Shown: positions 1 to 8,741, numbered from the stretch's first letter. The stretch: 35,464 nt of DNA from Sneathiellales bacterium (GCA_028277845.1 JANQFL010000039.1:1-35464), one strand, 5' to 3'. Program-made: numbers and translations. The notes: generated by a model from the sequence alone, not told the origin.

Positions 1-231
1 CCTGACGATGAACTCATTTTCGAGGAGATGTTCAAGCTCTTTTCCCTGTGCGAAGAGATCCATGAACTGGAACAAATCGGTTTGAGCGCCGATGACGAAT
101 TGGTGTCCAACTACAAGGATTCTGTCACGGCCTGCCTGATGAAACAGCCGAAGACGGCAAAAGCCGTCGCGCAAATCGAAGAAGAAGACTGGAACAGGGA
201 TCTTTGGTGGATCAAGGCGGCGAACGGTTGA
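1..231 (+). CDS. Partial hypothetical protein, C-terminal part (possible immunity protein)
   Basis: The frame is open from the first base of the window, so the gene probably begins upstream. The ATG at 28 has a purine run directly against it with no spacer, which makes it a poor start. The product is acidic and helical, ending in a Trp-rich tail (DWNRDLWWIKAANG). I do not recognise the family. Acidic small proteins with such tails occur among polymorphic-toxin immunity proteins, and the next genes downstream are immunity-like, so an immunity role is inferred from context only. Confidence 0.55.
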   Translation, partial: PDDELIFEEMFKLFSLCEEIHELEQIGLSADDELVSNYKDSVTACLMKQPKTAKAVAQIEEEDWNRDLWWIKAANG

Positions 232-316
232 ACTGATCGCCTGACGGCCGTCGATCACTGAAGGGACCGGTGCGCCGGATCCCGGAGACCGCTCGGCCGG
301 GTGAATGGAGAATGGT

Positions 317-1006
317 ATGAGCGATACCGGCCAAAATCATCTCAACAACACCGGCGGCATGGCCGCGCAACGCCGTTCCGGTCATCTGCCGCCACCGGCT
401 CCGCCGGAACCGACGGGCCATCCGAACATGGCCGAACGGTCGCTTTCGCTGGTGCAGACCTACGACATCGACAAGCGGCATCCGGTTCGTCATGCGCAAT
501 CCAAGCCGGAAACCGAGCCGGAACGGATGAAGGGAGTCATTTACATCACCGGTCATCGCTTTCTCGGGGTCGGGCCCTATCACACGGCCATCGAATTCAC
601 GCCCCACGGCAGCGATGATACTGCCTGGATCAGTGCCGGTCCGGAAGACGGGCGATTGGTTGGCGGCATCGGTACGCGAACGAATCGTGTTCGAGAGAGC
701 GACGCGCCGAAAAAGAACCGAGTATTCGGCATAATCATACCGCCCCCCGGGGTGACCGCCCATGCGCATTTCGAACGGCTCAAGGCGTCTTCTCTAGCAT
801 GTGTTCTTGGCGGATGTTACGCGGTTTGCGGAGCAGGTTTATGCCGCCGACCCGGCCTCCGACAGCCCGTCCCGTTTGCTGGGATTTCTCGCCGATGCAT
901 TTGCAACGGAAGACGAACAACTGCAGGAACTCATTTCGGTTTCGTTCCTGGAGAACCTGTCACGGGACAAGGAAAGTTACGACGGCATCCGGCGCCTGCT
1001 CAGTGA
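317..1006 (+). pseudogene. Truncated toxin-like gene (3' part lost)
   Basis: The ATG at 317 follows GGAG (307-310) with 6-nt spacing. The first ~155 codons look coding: a Pro-rich linker, then a compact domain with GHRFLGVGPYHTAIEF, WISAGPE and IIPPPGVTAHAHFERL. From memory this resembles a toxin- or peptidase-like domain of phage and polymorphic-toxin proteins, but I cannot name the family. From about 790 the frame turns into an implausible Cys/Arg-rich tail that overlaps, out of frame, a DUF7674-like gene remnant. The simplest reading is a deletion that removed the 3' end of this gene together with the 5' end of the next one. Confidence 0.5.
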
Positions 1007-1040
1007 GTCTTTGCGAAAAGAACTTTCACATTACGAATAG
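798..1040 (+). pseudogene. 5'-truncated DUF7674-like immunity protein remnant
   Basis: The frame encodes HVFLADVTRFAEQVYAAD, then ELISVSFLENL and a final LRKELSHYE. These match the middle and end of DUF7674-type proteins, where a leader of about 40 residues precedes a 'LPH..MADLTRW' motif and the 'VSFLENL' motif follows. Here an in-frame TAG (795-797) lies immediately upstream, so the N-terminal part is missing. A GTG at 801 could start translation but lacks a clear ribosome binding site. The family is common beside toxin genes, so this is probably a dead immunity gene. The family call is from memory. Confidence 0.55.
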
Positions 1041-1128
1041 GGATAGGTGACGTGTTGCAGACGGCACTCCGTGAATGCCAAAGTCGTACGGTTATCGACC
1101 GGCCGCGGCAATCCGATGAGAAGCCAAA

Positions 1129-1515
1129 ATGAGTTATCGCTTTGACGCCAGGCATATCGTTACGCAGGATGACGGTTCGGTAGTCATGGTGGGATTCGCC
1201 GATGACGAATTCGAACCAACACATTTTGTCATCCTGCAAAAAGCGCATGAGTACGACGAGCAGGACACACAAACGGGTATGGACAAAATTCATATCAGCG
1301 TTGCGGATGGATCGAGAGCGAAGTACGGCGGTATCGATACGGTTCAGATAAGTGATGGAGTCGTACACATTGCATTGTCGGATGAAGCGAAATCGGCTTT
1401 GTCGATTGATGGCGCCATCGAGGTCGTCTGTACTGCGGATCACGCCGATTTTGAAGAAGCCAAACTGCAATTGCGGAAAATGTGCGAGGCGGATGGAATC
1501 GCGTTTGCCAGTTGA
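1129..1515 (+). CDS. Imm10 family immunity protein
   Basis: A complete 128-residue protein. The motif series VGFADDEFEPTHFVILQKA, EYDEQDTQTGMDKIHI and KYGGIDTVQIS, a strand-rich middle and a final LQLRKMCEADGI helix match Imm10, an immunity family found next to polymorphic toxin genes and presumed to bind and neutralise a cognate cytoplasmic toxin. The length is normal for the family. It lies 88 bp after the truncated DUF7674 frame. No intact cognate toxin gene is adjacent, so it is an orphan immunity gene here. Confidence 0.8.
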   Translation: MSYRFDARHIVTQDDGSVVMVGFADDEFEPTHFVILQKAHEYDEQDTQTGMDKIHISVADGSRAKYGGIDTVQISDGVVHIALSDEAKSALSIDGAIEVVCTADHADFEEAKLQLRKMCEADGIAFAS

Positions 1516-2113
1516 GGCACGGAAACTCTGTCGCCAGCATCCTTAGGCGCTGCGAGGGGGGTATAAAGATTCAAGAGTTTGCCCGGGTCGCAGATATACA
1601 AAAGCCGGACACACCACCGTCTCCGGGGCGGCCCGGCTCTGCAGCGCCCTCAGGCTCCATGCCGAAAGTTCGACCCGAAGCATACACCCGAAGTGCTAGC
1701 GACCGTCCTGCAGGAAAATTCTAGGTGCCGACAACCCGCAAATCAACCATCTGACATCAATCGGAACGGATGAAACTCCAGGTGCATGAACCGGCCGAGC
1801 CGCCGCTGATGAGATCACCGGTCAGTTCGTAGTCCCGGCTGCCAGTGCCTACAAGTTCGTGCGCGCAACGAATGTGTCGCCTCACGCAGAGCACCCCTCA
1901 GAGTGTCCCCCATGATCCAAGCCACGTGACAATCGCCCAGGGTTCATCCCTTACAGACGACAAATCTGGCCGCCAACCCGACTAACTGGCTGATGTCGCT
2001 TCACAAGTTTATTGTGTGTTTCGCCGAGATCACATTTCATCTAGGCTGTATTAGTGTGCTTCAGTTCTAGCTATCATTTCAATATCTCAGTTCTGGAATT
2101 GTTGGTTAGTCAA
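1516..2113. other. Intergenic region, no gene seen
   Basis: 598 bp between the Imm10 gene and the lipoprotein gene. The short frames across it have poor composition and no convincing ribosome binding sites. The stretch around 1610-1660 contains GC-rich partial inverted repeats but no T-tract terminator. From about 2000 the sequence becomes AT-rich and probably holds the lipoprotein promoter. It may contain decayed gene remnants that I cannot identify. Confidence 0.4.
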
Positions 2114-2767
2114 ATGCAAAAACTCGCCATTCTGATTTCGTTATTTCTCTTTGGATGCGTAACCGTAAAAGACCCCAAACTGGTTGGTGGTGAAGGACAA
2201 TTGTACGTCGGAGGAATGATAAATCAGAGAGTTCAGGGAGATGGCAACCAAGTGTCAGTCTGGAACATTTGGAATGCAAAGGATGGGTTGCCATTCGCAC
2301 AACAGTATTGCCAGCAATTCGGCAAAACCGTTTCGAGCAAGTATCGTTTCAGTGGGGTGACTGGGTACTATACGTGTAAAGGTCTTTCGGACGATCAACG
2401 AAGAAAGATTTTTGAAAAGGCAGAGGTTCGTGACGCCATCTCTGGATTGAGCGTATGTATTCGAAAAAACGTTGTATTCCTGGATGACCTAAGCAGCGAT
2501 GCAAAAACTATTTCTGAGGGTGTTGCTCAAGCTTGTGGCTTGCACTGGAACAGAATTGCGAATGCCTACGTCAAGAACCTCCCGAATTCTGACAAGCTCG
2601 GCAAATCATATGTTGAGAGTATTCGGTCGGCTTTCGTGAATGGAAGGGTGAGCAAAGTTTTGCCTTATGTTCTGACGTGGCGAAGCATTATCAAAAATGG
2701 ATGGAACGAAAAAGAGAGTCCATCTGAAAGAGAAATTCCAGATAGCCTGTTCCCAAAAGGAACATAG
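2114..2767 (+). CDS. Putative lipoprotein, unknown function
   Basis: The ATG at 2114 was preferred over an in-frame start at 2054 because it begins a classic lipoprotein signal: MQK, a hydrophobic run LAILISLFLF, then the lipobox LFGC. The mature 200-residue protein has a region with paired cysteines (QQYCQQFGK... YYTCKG) often seen in small secreted proteins, followed by a helical C-terminal half. I do not recognise a family. The gene is markedly more AT-rich than its surroundings, which suggests recent acquisition. An outer-membrane-anchored protein in a toxin/phage region could be an immunity or entry-exclusion protein, but nothing in the sequence proves it. Confidence 0.7.
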   Translation: MQKLAILISLFLFGCVTVKDPKLVGGEGQLYVGGMINQRVQGDGNQVSVWNIWNAKDGLPFAQQYCQQFGKTVSSKYRFSGVTGYYTCKGLSDDQRRKIFEKAEVRDAISGLSVCIRKNVVFLDDLSSDAKTISEGVAQACGLHWNRIANAYVKNLPNSDKLGKSYVESIRSAFVNGRVSKVLPYVLTWRSIIKNGWNEKESPSEREIPDSLFPKGT

Positions 2768-3027
2768 ATATCTGGTGGAGTCACAAAACTCGTGAATAAA
2801 CTTCACTTGCTCTGGCCGGAATTTGTTTAGGTGGTAATTTTCGTTTTTTCTTCCTTTTCACTTTCACACTAGGCAAGCGCTGCACAACGAGGTCGGCGGA
2901 CGGTGCTCCGCTTATGTTGCGGCCTTGTTGGACGCGCCTGTTGGATATGCCGGTGTTATGCACGAAATGGTCGCGCCGTTACGGGCGAGATTGCCGAATC
3001 AATCGCCATGTCTGATACGTACACCGG

Positions 3028-3336
3028 GTTATGGTCTGAATAGTGGTTTTCTTCATTTTATCAATAATGTTGAAATAATCGCAATGAAATAGGTCGCGAC
3101 GGTGCCTAAACTTCGTCAGGAATTCCGGCGCCTGGTGTCCGTATGGCCCGAAAGAAATGCGGTTGGTCCCGTGTATCCGGGTCAAGGTGCCGGAGCCGTT
3201 TGAACGAGAAAGGCTTGCGGTGACAGACATCGACGGTACACGCGAAGTTCCCGTCAAACCCCTGCACTGGCCGGGCCCGAACACCCGTCCCGTTCACGGC
3301 ACGCCATCGCCCGGTGAGATATCCGCGCCGCCGCAA
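3028..3336 (+). repeat. Direct repeat A, copy 1 (promoter + RBS + 5' coding stub)
   Basis: This segment is closely similar to 4236-4544 with almost no length difference. Shared blocks include GTTATGGTCTGAATAG, the 16-bp promoter-like motif, the ribosome binding stretch GAACGAGAAAGG and a GTG start followed by MTDI-(D/N)-G-(T/S)-RE. Copy 2 leads into the large polyvalent protein gene. Copy 1 leads into unrelated sequence after ~40 codons, so it is the abandoned 5' end of a sister gene. Confidence 0.85.
3069..3084 (+). promoter_or_regulatory. 16-bp promoter-like motif, site 1
   Basis: GTTGAAATAATCGCAA, one of four near-identical sites in this locus (consensus RTTGWDAWAATCRCAA). It precedes the truncated copy of the polyvalent-protein 5' end by ~135 nt. 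Confidence 0.5.
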
Positions 3337-3450
3337 GAGCTCCGTCCGAGCACCTGTCACGACCCGTGTGCCAGTGTATTGGAAGTGCCATTCCTTTGCG
3401 TTCATCCGAGCAATGGTCCTGTCATGAACGTTGCGTTCCGAACGCGCTGA
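3220..3450 (+). pseudogene. N-terminal stub of a polyvalent phage protein
   Basis: The GTG at 3220 is preceded by GAGAAAGG, exactly as in the intact gene at 4428. The first ~40 codons (MTDIDGTREVPVKP... HGTPSPGEIS) match the intact protein's N-terminus, then the frame enters unrelated sequence and stops at 3450. This is a decapitated copy; the rest of the gene has been replaced by the membrane-protein gene at 3613. Confidence 0.65.
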
Positions 3451-3612
3451 AACATTGTTTGGCTCGATAAGAGCATATATATTGCTAATATAATAACCGC
3501 CGCTTCGCTCAACCATGGCTGGTTGGAGCCTGGGTGCGGCGATGCGAGGCCGGTGTCCGGTTCCGCGCGCGTGTTCGGTTCCCGCCGGACGTCACATCAA
3601 ACACGTTATGGC

Positions 3613-4185
3613 ATGAAAAAGAGGACAATCAGGAACATTGCGATCGTCGTCCCGCTTATTGTCGGTGCGGTGCTTTATATCGATCGGCTGTCTTCCCGCT
3701 ATCTAGGATACGAGTACTATTACTACGCAATGCAAAGGGTGGTGTTGCGGGCGGCGCTGGATGATTTCACCACGCCGTTTGATAGTCAGACATACGGTTC
3801 GGACTATTGCACGATCGAGGAACTGGAAAACAGAGAGAGAAAATACTCGGAGTGCGCCGTAACAGGGGACCATAGTTATAAGAACTATTGCCCGAATCAC
3901 TTCGTGCTCCTGCGTCACTGCGTCGAGTTTTTCCTGCCGGAACACATCTATGCGTCGGACTTAGTCATGGGCAGAATCAGACGGGTGCTGGCCAATATGT
4001 GTCCGGTTTTGCTGGACGAGAACCACGATCCGCGACTGTGGAGCTTCGCCTGGAGCATGGCGTGCGACGCCGCCGGCGCAACGAACAGGAAAATCGTCGT
4101 CATCTTCATGAAAGAAACCTCCCGGCAGGACCGCGACGCCGGTATCCGTCCCCCGGATTACGTCACGATCTATTCCCCCCACTGA
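3613..4185 (+). CDS. Membrane-anchored hypothetical protein
   Basis: The ATG at 3613 was chosen over an upstream in-frame start (3523) because it begins a signal-anchor: MKKRTIRN then a hydrophobic stretch IAIVVPLIVGAVLYI. The remaining ~165 residues are predicted extracytoplasmic, rich in Tyr and Cys (about seven cysteines, e.g. DYCTIEEL, YKNYCPNHF, LLRHCVEFF). I do not recognise the family. It is sandwiched between the two copies of direct repeat A, in the position a toxin body would occupy after copy 1. A role as an immunity protein left from a lost toxin is possible but unproven. Confidence 0.65.
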   Translation: MKKRTIRNIAIVVPLIVGAVLYIDRLSSRYLGYEYYYYAMQRVVLRAALDDFTTPFDSQTYGSDYCTIEELENRERKYSECAVTGDHSYKNYCPNHFVLLRHCVEFFLPEHIYASDLVMGRIRRVLANMCPVLLDENHDPRLWSFAWSMACDAAGATNRKIVVIFMKETSRQDRDAGIRPPDYVTIYSPH

Positions 4186-4235
4186 CCCCCAAGAGGTGCG
4201 ATGACCGGTCGTACGGCATCTGCGGCCTGCATCAA

Positions 4236-4544
4236 GTTATGGTCTGAATAGCGGTTTTTCTTAAACACATGAGTAGCGTTGATATAATCACAACATGATA
4301 AGCGACGGCACCGCTTGCGAATCGTCAGGAAACACGGCTTCCGGTGTCTGCAGGATCCGACAGAAAAGCAGTTGGTCCCTTGTGTCCGGGCCGCGTCGGC
4401 CGGCCGGTTGAACGAGAAAGGTTTGCGGTGACAGACATCAATGGTTCACGCGAAGATCCCGTCAAACCCCCGCATGGGCCGGGCCCGAACGCCCGTCCCG
4501 GGCACGGCACGCCGTCCCCCGGCGTGATATCCGTGCCGCCGCCG
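4236..4544 (+). repeat. Direct repeat A, copy 2
   Basis: Partner of 3028-3336. It carries the 16-bp motif at 4278, the ribosome binding site and the first ~39 codons of the large polyvalent protein gene. The near-constant internal spacing shows a single duplication event or repeated recombination using this segment as the homology arm. Confidence 0.85.
4278..4293 (+). promoter_or_regulatory. 16-bp promoter-like motif, site 2
   Basis: GTTGATATAATCACAA, containing a perfect TATAAT (4283-4288). It lies ~134 nt upstream of the GTG start of the polyvalent protein. It is the best match to a sigma-70 -10 box of the four sites; I see no clear -35. Confidence 0.55.
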
Positions 4545-7500
4545 GGTCCGGCCGGGACTGAAGCTTCGCCATCGCGGGTCCTGCCGCCCGACGCATCTCC
4601 GGAAAGCCGCCGGGCCGCGGCGCGGGTTCTGGCCGAGCGCCTGACCGCACCGCTGGAAGACGCCGCCCGGCCACTGCATGCGCCCAGCCAAGACGCCCCC
4701 ATGGCGGACGGCACCGCCCTGTTCCGCAGCAGGCCGGCGGATAGCCAGATCCGGCTGCGCCGCTCGCTGGCCGCGGCGGCCGACGTAGACCCCGACCGCT
4801 ATGCCCGGGTACTCGCCATGGCCAAACGCACCGGCCTGCCGTCCCGGGCCGTGGCCCTGGAGCTGGAAAAGATCGAGCGCAAGGTACAAATCCAGGACAA
4901 CATGGTCCTTCTGCGCGACGCCCCGGTCACGGCACAAGCCATGCAGGAGTCCGAGTTCGCCAACCTGGCGCTGCGCGACATCAAGAATATGACCTATTTC
5001 GAAAGACTTTGGGGGGCGACCAAACAGTCTTTCAGCATAGGCCGCGACTCCGTGACGCTGGGCCAGATCGGGTTCGACCAGATCATGGGCAGGGCGACGC
5101 CGGAACAATTGGCGGAGGCCACTAGGATCGAAACGAAAGCGCGGCGGGAATTCGGTATCGATGGCTTTTTCGAGGGCATAATTCCGGCGACGGCGGAAGC
5201 ACTGCCCATGACTTATCAGTCCTTTAAGGGCGGTATGGATGAGTCGGTTGCAGGTGCGACGATCGGCGCCGGTGTGATGTTGTTTGCGGGCAATGCAGGA
5301 CCACAGGCGTTGGTGCCGGAAGAAGTCGTCACGGTGCCAATCGGCGCTGTAGGCGGCGCCATCATCGGCCACCGGATCGGGTCGGCGTTCGAAACCGCCA
5401 CTCTCGAGGCCGGCTTGGCGTACCGCGAGTACATCAAGATCGTCGACGAGAACGGCAACAAGATTGACGAATCGGTTGCAAAGGCAGCGGCATTGACCGT
5501 GGGTGCGATCGGCGGCGCGTTGGAATCCGTCGGGTTGGACAAGATTCTGAAATCGATCCCCGGCGGCAAGAAGGTTCTGACGCAATTGACCCGCGGCGGC
5601 ATGAAGAACCTGCTGAAGGTGCCGTCGGTGCGCAAGGCGCTTGTCGAATTCGTCGGTAACACCCTGAAGTCGGCGACCGAGGAAGGTATCGCCGAATTTC
5701 TCCAAGAGTCGGTCACGATGCTGGCCGCGGAATTCGCCAAGATCCTCTCGCAAGGCGAATTCGAGCACATCACCGCCGAAGAGTTTCTGACCCGCGCCTT
5801 GAAAGCTGCCATTCAAGGATTTCAGGGCGGACTCGGCCTGGGTGCGCCCGGAGCGACGGTCACTCTCGGGCGGGATGCCGTTAGGACCCGCACCGCGAAG
5901 CGAACCCGGCATCTGGTCAAGGCGATGGGCGAATCGGCGCGGACATCCAACGTGCGTGCGCTCATGCCGAGCAAGTACCGCCAGTATACGAAAGCCGTTA
6001 AGGCGCAGGGTGTTACCGATCATGTCTATGTCGATGCCGAGGCCCTGGCCGCCTACTTCCAATCGGATGGTGTTCCGGCGGACTGGTTCGAGTTCATGCC
6101 GGAACTGCCACGGGAACTGTCCGAAGCGGCGGCAACAGACCGGCCTGTAGCGATCCCCTTCGAAGACTACCAGACCTACGTCGCGCCGACCGATGCGCAC
6201 GACAGTCTGGCCAAGGACATCAAGTTTCGTCCCGACGACATGACGCTGCGAGAGGCGGAACGCTTCGAAAGCGACGCGCTGGCGATGATGCAAGCCGAAT
6301 ACGAAGAGGCGCTGAAACGGGACCCGAAAGAGCCCGATCTCAACGACCCGGCGGAGTTCGCCTACGAGACGGTCCGCGCACAACTGGTGGAAGCCGGCAT
6401 GACGCCGGACCAGGCGGCGACACAGGCGGCGCTGCACAGGGTGGCGACCAGAGTGATGATGGAACGCTACGGCGCCAGCGCGACCGAGGTTTTGCGCCGC
6501 TATGGCGGATTGCAGATTACCGGCGCACTTCCGGAGACGTTGCGGCCAGAAAATATCGGCGACGTCGATTTGCTGCTGGAGCGGGCCAGGCGGGGCGTGC
6601 GCACCGGCGACAGGGCGCAGTTCGGCGAATCGCTCGATGAATTCGTGCGCCGGCTCGGCATCATGGATGATCAAGACGATCTGGCGGCCAAGGGTATCGA
6701 CAAGGATTTGAAGCCGTTTCAGCGCAAAGCGCTGCGCGACACCGGCATGTCGGTCGATGCCCTGGCGCGGGCAGCGTTCGAGGCCGGCTACTTCCCCGAA
6801 CTGAACGCGCCCCCTGATAGCCGTACCTTCCTGCAGGCGCTGGACGATGCCGGCGACCTGTTTGCCGGCGAACCCACAGGCGCCGATGCGTCACAGCGCA
6901 TTCAGGCGGCCGAGGATTTGATCGGCACCCTTGGAAGGCTCGGTATCGGCTTGGACGAAGACAACGCCGTCATTAAAGCGGCGCTTGCCAACGCGGCACA
7001 CGAACCGGACGGCGCCGCGCAGACGTTGGGGCAAGCCGCCAAGGGGAAAAATAGGCAGGCGGTCAAGGACATTACTCAGGCCGCAAAGATAAAACGCAAG
7101 ATAAACAAAAAGATCAAAGATCATATGAACAAATCGGAAGGCGACAAGGAAATAGTGCCCACGGGGCCGTGGGGACGCACCAAGCTCTTCGACAATGATC
7201 TCAGTAAATGGAAAGCGAAAATCGAGTCGTATTTTAAGGGCGGTCGGTTCCCTGATGAAGGCTTGCTCGTCGGCGATCTGAATATTGTCCTACTCGAAAT
7301 GTTGGGCAGTGCAAATGCACAAAACGAGAGGCCTGACAGTTTCGGAAAGCAAACTAAGAAGATATCCAATGAGGAGGTGTATCTTGAAAGGCAGGTAATA
7401 GAGAAAGTCAGGCAGAAACATCCGGATGTGCCAAAGGAGGTTTTGGAAAATCTCCCCGAGCTGATTCAGAACCCAGCATATGCATATCCCCACAGGGAAG

Positions 7501-8411
7501 GTGGGTTGGTCTTTTTGATCGACGCCAAGTCGACACACGGTGATCCATTGGTAGTCGGAATACGGGGTGGATATGTTCGAACAATCACGCCATTTCATCC
7601 CGGCGGCGGGCGTACAGGCTACGAGCGAATGATGGACACCATCGCAATGGCTGCGGAAAAAAATCAGTCCGGAAAAAGTCGAGCCAAAAACAAGATTTAT
7701 GTGAGGGATAAAGAGGCCCGTGATGAGCTGAATAGGTACATTGAGAGTATCCGTCGGGACAAAAAACGTGAAGGGAAAAGACCGGATCAACTTGCTCGGC
7801 CCAATATAACCTTCCGCGACAAAGTTTTTCGGGCGCATGGGTATCTGTTTTACCAAGACATGCCCGAGACCATGTCGACCGTGAACGGTGAACGCGGCGC
7901 AATCCAATTTCTGCCTGATGAGAAAACGGTCATCCATCTTTTCGAGAACGCTGACCTATCGACCTTCGCCCACGAATCCGGGCATCTGTTTGTTCGTGCC
8001 GTTGAAGAAATGGCAACAGTGAGTGAAGAGGCTAGAGTAGATCTCAGTGCTATGATGGCGTTCACTGGGGTTGCGACGGTCGAGGATTTCCGAACCAACA
8101 TCGAGGCTCAGGAAAAACTGGCCCGCGCCTTCGAAGCCTATCTGCGAGAAGGCGAGGCACCGTCTCCCGAACTGCGGGCGGTGTTCCAGCGCATGCGCGA
8201 GTGGTTGGTCCAGCTCTATCGCTCCTTGCGTGAACTGGATGTCGAACTGAACGACGACATTCGCGCCGTCTTTGACCGCATGCTTGCGACCGACGATGAG
8301 ATAGCGGCGGCCAAACGTCCATCGACAACAGATATTCGGGACAGCGATTCCACCGGCAATCATCGCCGTCATGCACAGGATAATGGCCCCAGACCGAGCC
8401 ATTTGCCGTAG
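4428..8411 (+). CDS. Large polyvalent phage protein: internal-virion-like region, MuF-C/PBECR-type nuclease-like region, C-terminal zincin
   Basis: The GTG at 4428 follows GAGAAAGG and gives 1327 residues; a frame start at 4344 has no ribosome binding site. Order of regions: Pro-rich disordered leader (1-100); helical 'DPDRYARVLAMAKRTGLPSR' segment (~120-170) typical of phage polyvalent proteins; Gly/Ala-rich, membrane-active-looking section (~270-330) and SATEEGIAEFLQESV (~417); long helical linker; MuF-C/PBECR-like domain (~900-1065, with NPAYAYPHREGGLVFLIDA and PLVVGIR); zinc-peptidase motif HESGH (H1182, E1183, H1186) followed by the usual 'AFEAYLREGEAPSPELRAVF' and 'DRMLATDDEIAAAK' signatures. 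Such proteins are known or predicted to be packaged in phage heads and injected with DNA. The C-terminus ends abruptly after the ATDDEI signature with a low-complexity tail, so it is probably truncated. Confidence 0.75.
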   Translation: MTDINGSREDPVKPPHGPGPNARPGHGTPSPGVISVPPPGPAGTEASPSRVLPPDASPESRRAAARVLAERLTAPLEDAARPLHAPSQDAPMADGTALFRSRPADSQIRLRRSLAAAADVDPDRYARVLAMAKRTGLPSRAVALELEKIERKVQIQDNMVLLRDAPVTAQAMQESEFANLALRDIKNMTYFERLWGATKQSFSIGRDSVTLGQIGFDQIMGRATPEQLAEATRIETKARREFGIDGFFEGIIPATAEALPMTYQSFKGGMDESVAGATIGAGVMLFAGNAGPQALVPEEVVTVPIGAVGGAIIGHRIGSAFETATLEAGLAYREYIKIVDENGNKIDESVAKAAALTVGAIGGALESVGLDKILKSIPGGKKVLTQLTRGGMKNLLKVPSVRKALVEFVGNTLKSATEEGIAEFLQESVTMLAAEFAKILSQGEFEHITAEEFLTRALKAAIQGFQGGLGLGAPGATVTLGRDAVRTRTAKRTRHLVKAMGESARTSNVRALMPSKYRQYTKAVKAQGVTDHVYVDAEALAAYFQSDGVPADWFEFMPELPRELSEAAATDRPVAIPFEDYQTYVAPTDAHDSLAKDIKFRPDDMTLREAERFESDALAMMQAEYEEALKRDPKEPDLNDPAEFAYETVRAQLVEAGMTPDQAATQAALHRVATRVMMERYGASATEVLRRYGGLQITGALPETLRPENIGDVDLLLERARRGVRTGDRAQFGESLDEFVRRLGIMDDQDDLAAKGIDKDLKPFQRKALRDTGMSVDALARAAFEAGYFPELNAPPDSRTFLQALDDAGDLFAGEPTGADASQRIQAAEDLIGTLGRLGIGLDEDNAVIKAALANAAHEPDGAAQTLGQAAKGKNRQAVKDITQAAKIKRKINKKIKDHMNKSEGDKEIVPTGPWGRTKLFDNDLSKWKAKIESYFKGGRFPDEGLLVGDLNIVLLEMLGSANAQNERPDSFGKQTKKISNEEVYLERQVIEKVRQKHPDVPKEVLENLPELIQNPAYAYPHREGGLVFLIDAKSTHGDPLVVGIRGGYVRTITPFHPGGGRTGYERMMDTIAMAAEKNQSGKSRAKNKIYVRDKEARDELNRYIESIRRDKKREGKRPDQLARPNITFRDKVFRAHGYLFYQDMPETMSTVNGERGAIQFLPDEKTVIHLFENADLSTFAHESGHLFVRAVEEMATVSEEARVDLSAMMAFTGVATVEDFRTNIEAQEKLARAFEAYLREGEAPSPELRAVFQRMREWLVQLYRSLRELDVELNDDIRAVFDRMLATDDEIAAAKRPSTTDIRDSDSTGNHRRHAQDNGPRPSHLP

Positions 8412-8464
8412 TCCATCTCGGTTAGCCGATAGGTCGGTATGATTTCTCATAAATCTGACTGATA

Positions 8465-8590
8465 GGTTCAATCAAAACCACCGGAAGGCGTGATCTGGTT
8501 CTGGCATCTATGGGGAAGTCCTCCGCCACGATGAATGAAGCCAGTGTCCTGGCTTCCCTCGACACCAACACCCAAGGCGCAACGGGCCGA
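8465..8590 (+). pseudogene. Remnant of PBECR nuclease-like domain
   Basis: The frame reads IKTTGRRDLVLASMGKSSATMNE in the forward direction and continues ASVLASLDTNTQG. The intact second polyvalent gene has VRTGRRDMALASMRKYPATMNE and ASILASLDPNAQG at about 9510-9605. The DNA is also similar. No start, and an incompatible frame on both sides: a dead fragment of a sister gene. Confidence 0.75.
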
Positions 8591-8708
8591 CACGGCCAAG
8601 AAAACCGCGAAGATACTGACTGACATCAGTCAAGCCACATCAAAGCTGCAGACGCGCAGTCCGAAGGCGCCCGCCTGGCACAAGGGATAGGTTTTATGTA
8701 GCAATGGT

Positions 8709-8724
8709 GTTGAGAAAATCACAA
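8709..8724 (+). promoter_or_regulatory. 16-bp promoter-like motif, site 3
   Basis: GTTGAGAAAATCACAA, 17 nt before the TTG start of the PBECR-JAB gene. The AATCACAA half is identical to sites 2 and 4. Confidence 0.5.
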
Positions 8725-8741
8725 TTACCGGCGAAGGATTA

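Larger units (their letters stand above)
8412..8741. other. Non-coding scar between the two polyvalent genes
   Basis: 330 bp with coding debris: a PBECR fragment (8465-8590), then a short in-frame coding-looking stretch (8583-8690, reading RADTAKKTAKILTDISQATS and ending at TAG 8688-8690), then the third promoter-like motif. The 12-mer ATCAGTCAAGCC occurs both at about 8625-8636 and 8749-8760, a possible recombination trace. Confidence 0.55.

Noticed and set aside
1579-1773. Short plus-strand frame after Imm10
   Set aside because: No ribosome binding site, poor composition, no recognisable motif.
4446-6674. A 742-residue minus-strand open frame
   Set aside because: Lies antisense to the polyvalent gene, His/Arg/Gln-rich, no domain motifs; arises from the GC-rich codon pattern of the plus-strand gene.
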